Source: JAHBWI01 sp035715525 (GTDB lineage Bacteria; Nitrospirota; Nitrospiria; Nitrospirales; Nitrospiraceae). Taken from it: a stretch of 6,541 nt of DNA. Positions 6,100 through 6,541 of the stretch are shown piece by piece. A model generated the notes under the pieces. It did not search any database. It was not told the DNA's origin and saw only the letters and a program-made list of their open reading frames with translations. Every line of letters starts with the position of its first letter. The first letter of the stretch is position 1. A program made the translations under genes and the position numbers. The DNA lies in NCBI GenBank assembly GCA_035715525.1, contig DASTLA010000289.1, positions 1 to 6,541 of the forward strand, read 5' to 3'.

Positions 6100-6105
6100 C
6101 TCCTT
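6100..6105 (-). promoter_or_regulatory. Strong Shine-Dalgarno upstream of the receiver gene, badly spaced for it
   Basis: AAGGAG lies only one base before the in-frame GTG at 6098, which is too close for efficient use. Eight bases downstream is a TTG (6091) in another frame that runs 12 codons to a TGA overlapping the in-frame ATG at 6053 (TGATG). A translated leader coupled to the receiver is one reading; a mis-called start is the other. Confidence 0.35.
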
Positions 6106-6106
6106 A

Positions 6107-6130
6107 AATCGGGTGAGTAAAATGCCGATT
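6107..6130. promoter_or_regulatory. Inverted repeat upstream of the receiver gene (possible operator)
   Basis: AATCGG (6107-6112) and CCGATT (6125-6130) form a perfect 6-bp inverted repeat around 12 bases, just upstream of the AAGGAG. The centre-to-centre spacing of 18 bases would suit a dimeric regulator or a small RNA hairpin. I could not assign a convincing promoter next to it. Confidence 0.25.
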
Positions 6131-6174
6131 AGGCAATCATGCGAACAAAAGACTGTCCACGCGTCGCCACTAAG

Positions 6175-6211
6175 GATCCGGCGGATGAGGCAGAACCTCC
6201 CCCGCCGGATC
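6175..6211 (-). terminator. Strong GC-rich hairpin after the right-edge gene
   Basis: GATCCGGCGG (6175-6184) pairs perfectly with CCGCCGGATC (6202-6211). Inside, GAGG (6187-6190) pairs with CCTC (6196-6199) across a 2x2 internal loop, leaving a 5-base loop. It begins 13 bases after the TAG of the right-edge gene. The stem is strong, but only CTT follows on the minus strand, so it lacks a real U-tract. It may be a terminator of the type common in GC-rich genomes, or a 3'-end stabiliser. It separates the right-edge gene from the receiver operon. Confidence 0.5.
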
Positions 6212-6224
6212 TCTCGCTGCGTTT

Positions 6225-6541
6225 CTACAACCAGGTCACGCGTTCGGCGGGCCGGATGTAGATCGGCTCTTCGACCTGAATGCGCGCCACTTCCTTGCCC
6301 GACTTGTTGAAGCCCAGCACGGTATCGTTGTACATCTCGAACCGCTTCCCGTGGATCTGGGTTTCGAACACTTTCGGGCCCGGAATGACGTCGTACCGGA
6401 AGACGATCTGCTGGCTGGCGCGCCACAATTGCAGCACGGCCAACAGTTCGCGACTCGGCACGAGATACTTCTCGATGGCGTTGTCCACGCCCGGCCCGAA
6501 CATCTGCCGGTTGTACCCACGCGGGGCGTGGCGCGGCGGGA
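6225..6541 (-). CDS. Unrecognised protein, C-terminal 104 residues (start beyond window)
   Basis: The frame is open from the right edge to TAG at 6227-6225. An internal ATG at 6503 is in frame, but the frame continues upstream (PPRHAPRGYNRQ before that Met), so the true start probably lies outside the window. The visible part starts Pro/Arg-rich, then has a helix-like stretch (DNAIEKYLVPSRELLAVLQLWRAS in two halves around Pro). It ends with beta-rich, alternating sequence (VFRYDVIPG, TVLGFNKSGKEVARIQV) finishing in RVTWL. There is no membrane segment, cysteine or catalytic motif that I recognise. Codon use and base composition match the neighbouring genes. No function can be assigned. Confidence 0.7.
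   Translation of the reverse strand, partial: PPRHAPRGYNRQMFGPGVDNAIEKYLVPSRELLAVLQLWRASQQIVFRYDVIPGPKVFETQIHGKRFEMYNDTVLGFNKSGKEVARIQVEEPIYIRPAERVTWL

Noticed and set aside
1..6541. CRISPR array, tRNA, rRNA or insertion sequence
   Set aside because: I saw no regularly spaced repeats, no cloverleaf-like tRNA, no rRNA-like conserved stretch, and no transposase frame or terminal inverted repeats. The only clear DNA repeat is the 22-base start-site pair.

Overview
The window is GC-rich and coded almost entirely on the minus strand. It looks like a stretch of a bacterial chromosome with densely packed genes. The gene content (a giant MofA/MnxG-style multicopper oxidase, with a chemoreceptor-like sensor and a stand-alone receiver upstream) reminds me of Nitrospira-type bacteria (Nitrospirota). 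That assignment rests on family recall and base composition, not on a marker gene, so treat it as a hypothesis.

Layout, in the direction of transcription (right to left): (1) 6541-6225, the last 104 residues of an unrecognised protein whose start lies outside the window, followed by a strong GC-rich hairpin (6211-6175). (2) 6011-5664, a receiver-only response regulator with an altered acidic pocket. (3) 5632-4979, a 217-residue protein with two membrane segments around a four-helix-bundle sensor-like region and no signalling module. It lies 31 bases after the receiver and is probably in its operon. (4) 4978-4581, a 398-base intergenic region holding a good sigma70-type promoter (4917-4889), a near-perfect second copy of the downstream gene's ribosome binding site and start (4794-4815), a possible 12-codon leader peptide, and a possible 59-codon ORF on the plus strand. 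(5) 4580-1, a secreted multicopper oxidase of at least 1526 residues, open at the left edge.

The oxidase is the main content. It can be read without interruption as three related units, each beginning with a CPxxAxxKx(Y/F)NV signature (C138, C731, C1227). The four copper motifs occur in the order C, D, A, B: HxxHxH at 445-450, HCHxxxHxxxxM at 521-532, HWH at 822-824 and HDH at 953-955. The equivalent motifs in the other units are degenerate; for example, motif B reads HTF in unit 1, HDH in unit 2 and WDW in unit 3. So a three-fold, ceruloplasmin-like architecture appears to hold one active trinuclear centre, formed between the end of unit 1 and the start of unit 2. A foreign-looking beta domain of about 65 residues is inserted between motifs A and B. 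The architecture and size suggest the Mn(II)-oxidase-like group, but the substrate cannot be read from sequence.

The receiver and the truncated sensor may form a small signalling pair. Nothing in the sequence directly ties them to the oxidase, which has its own promoter.
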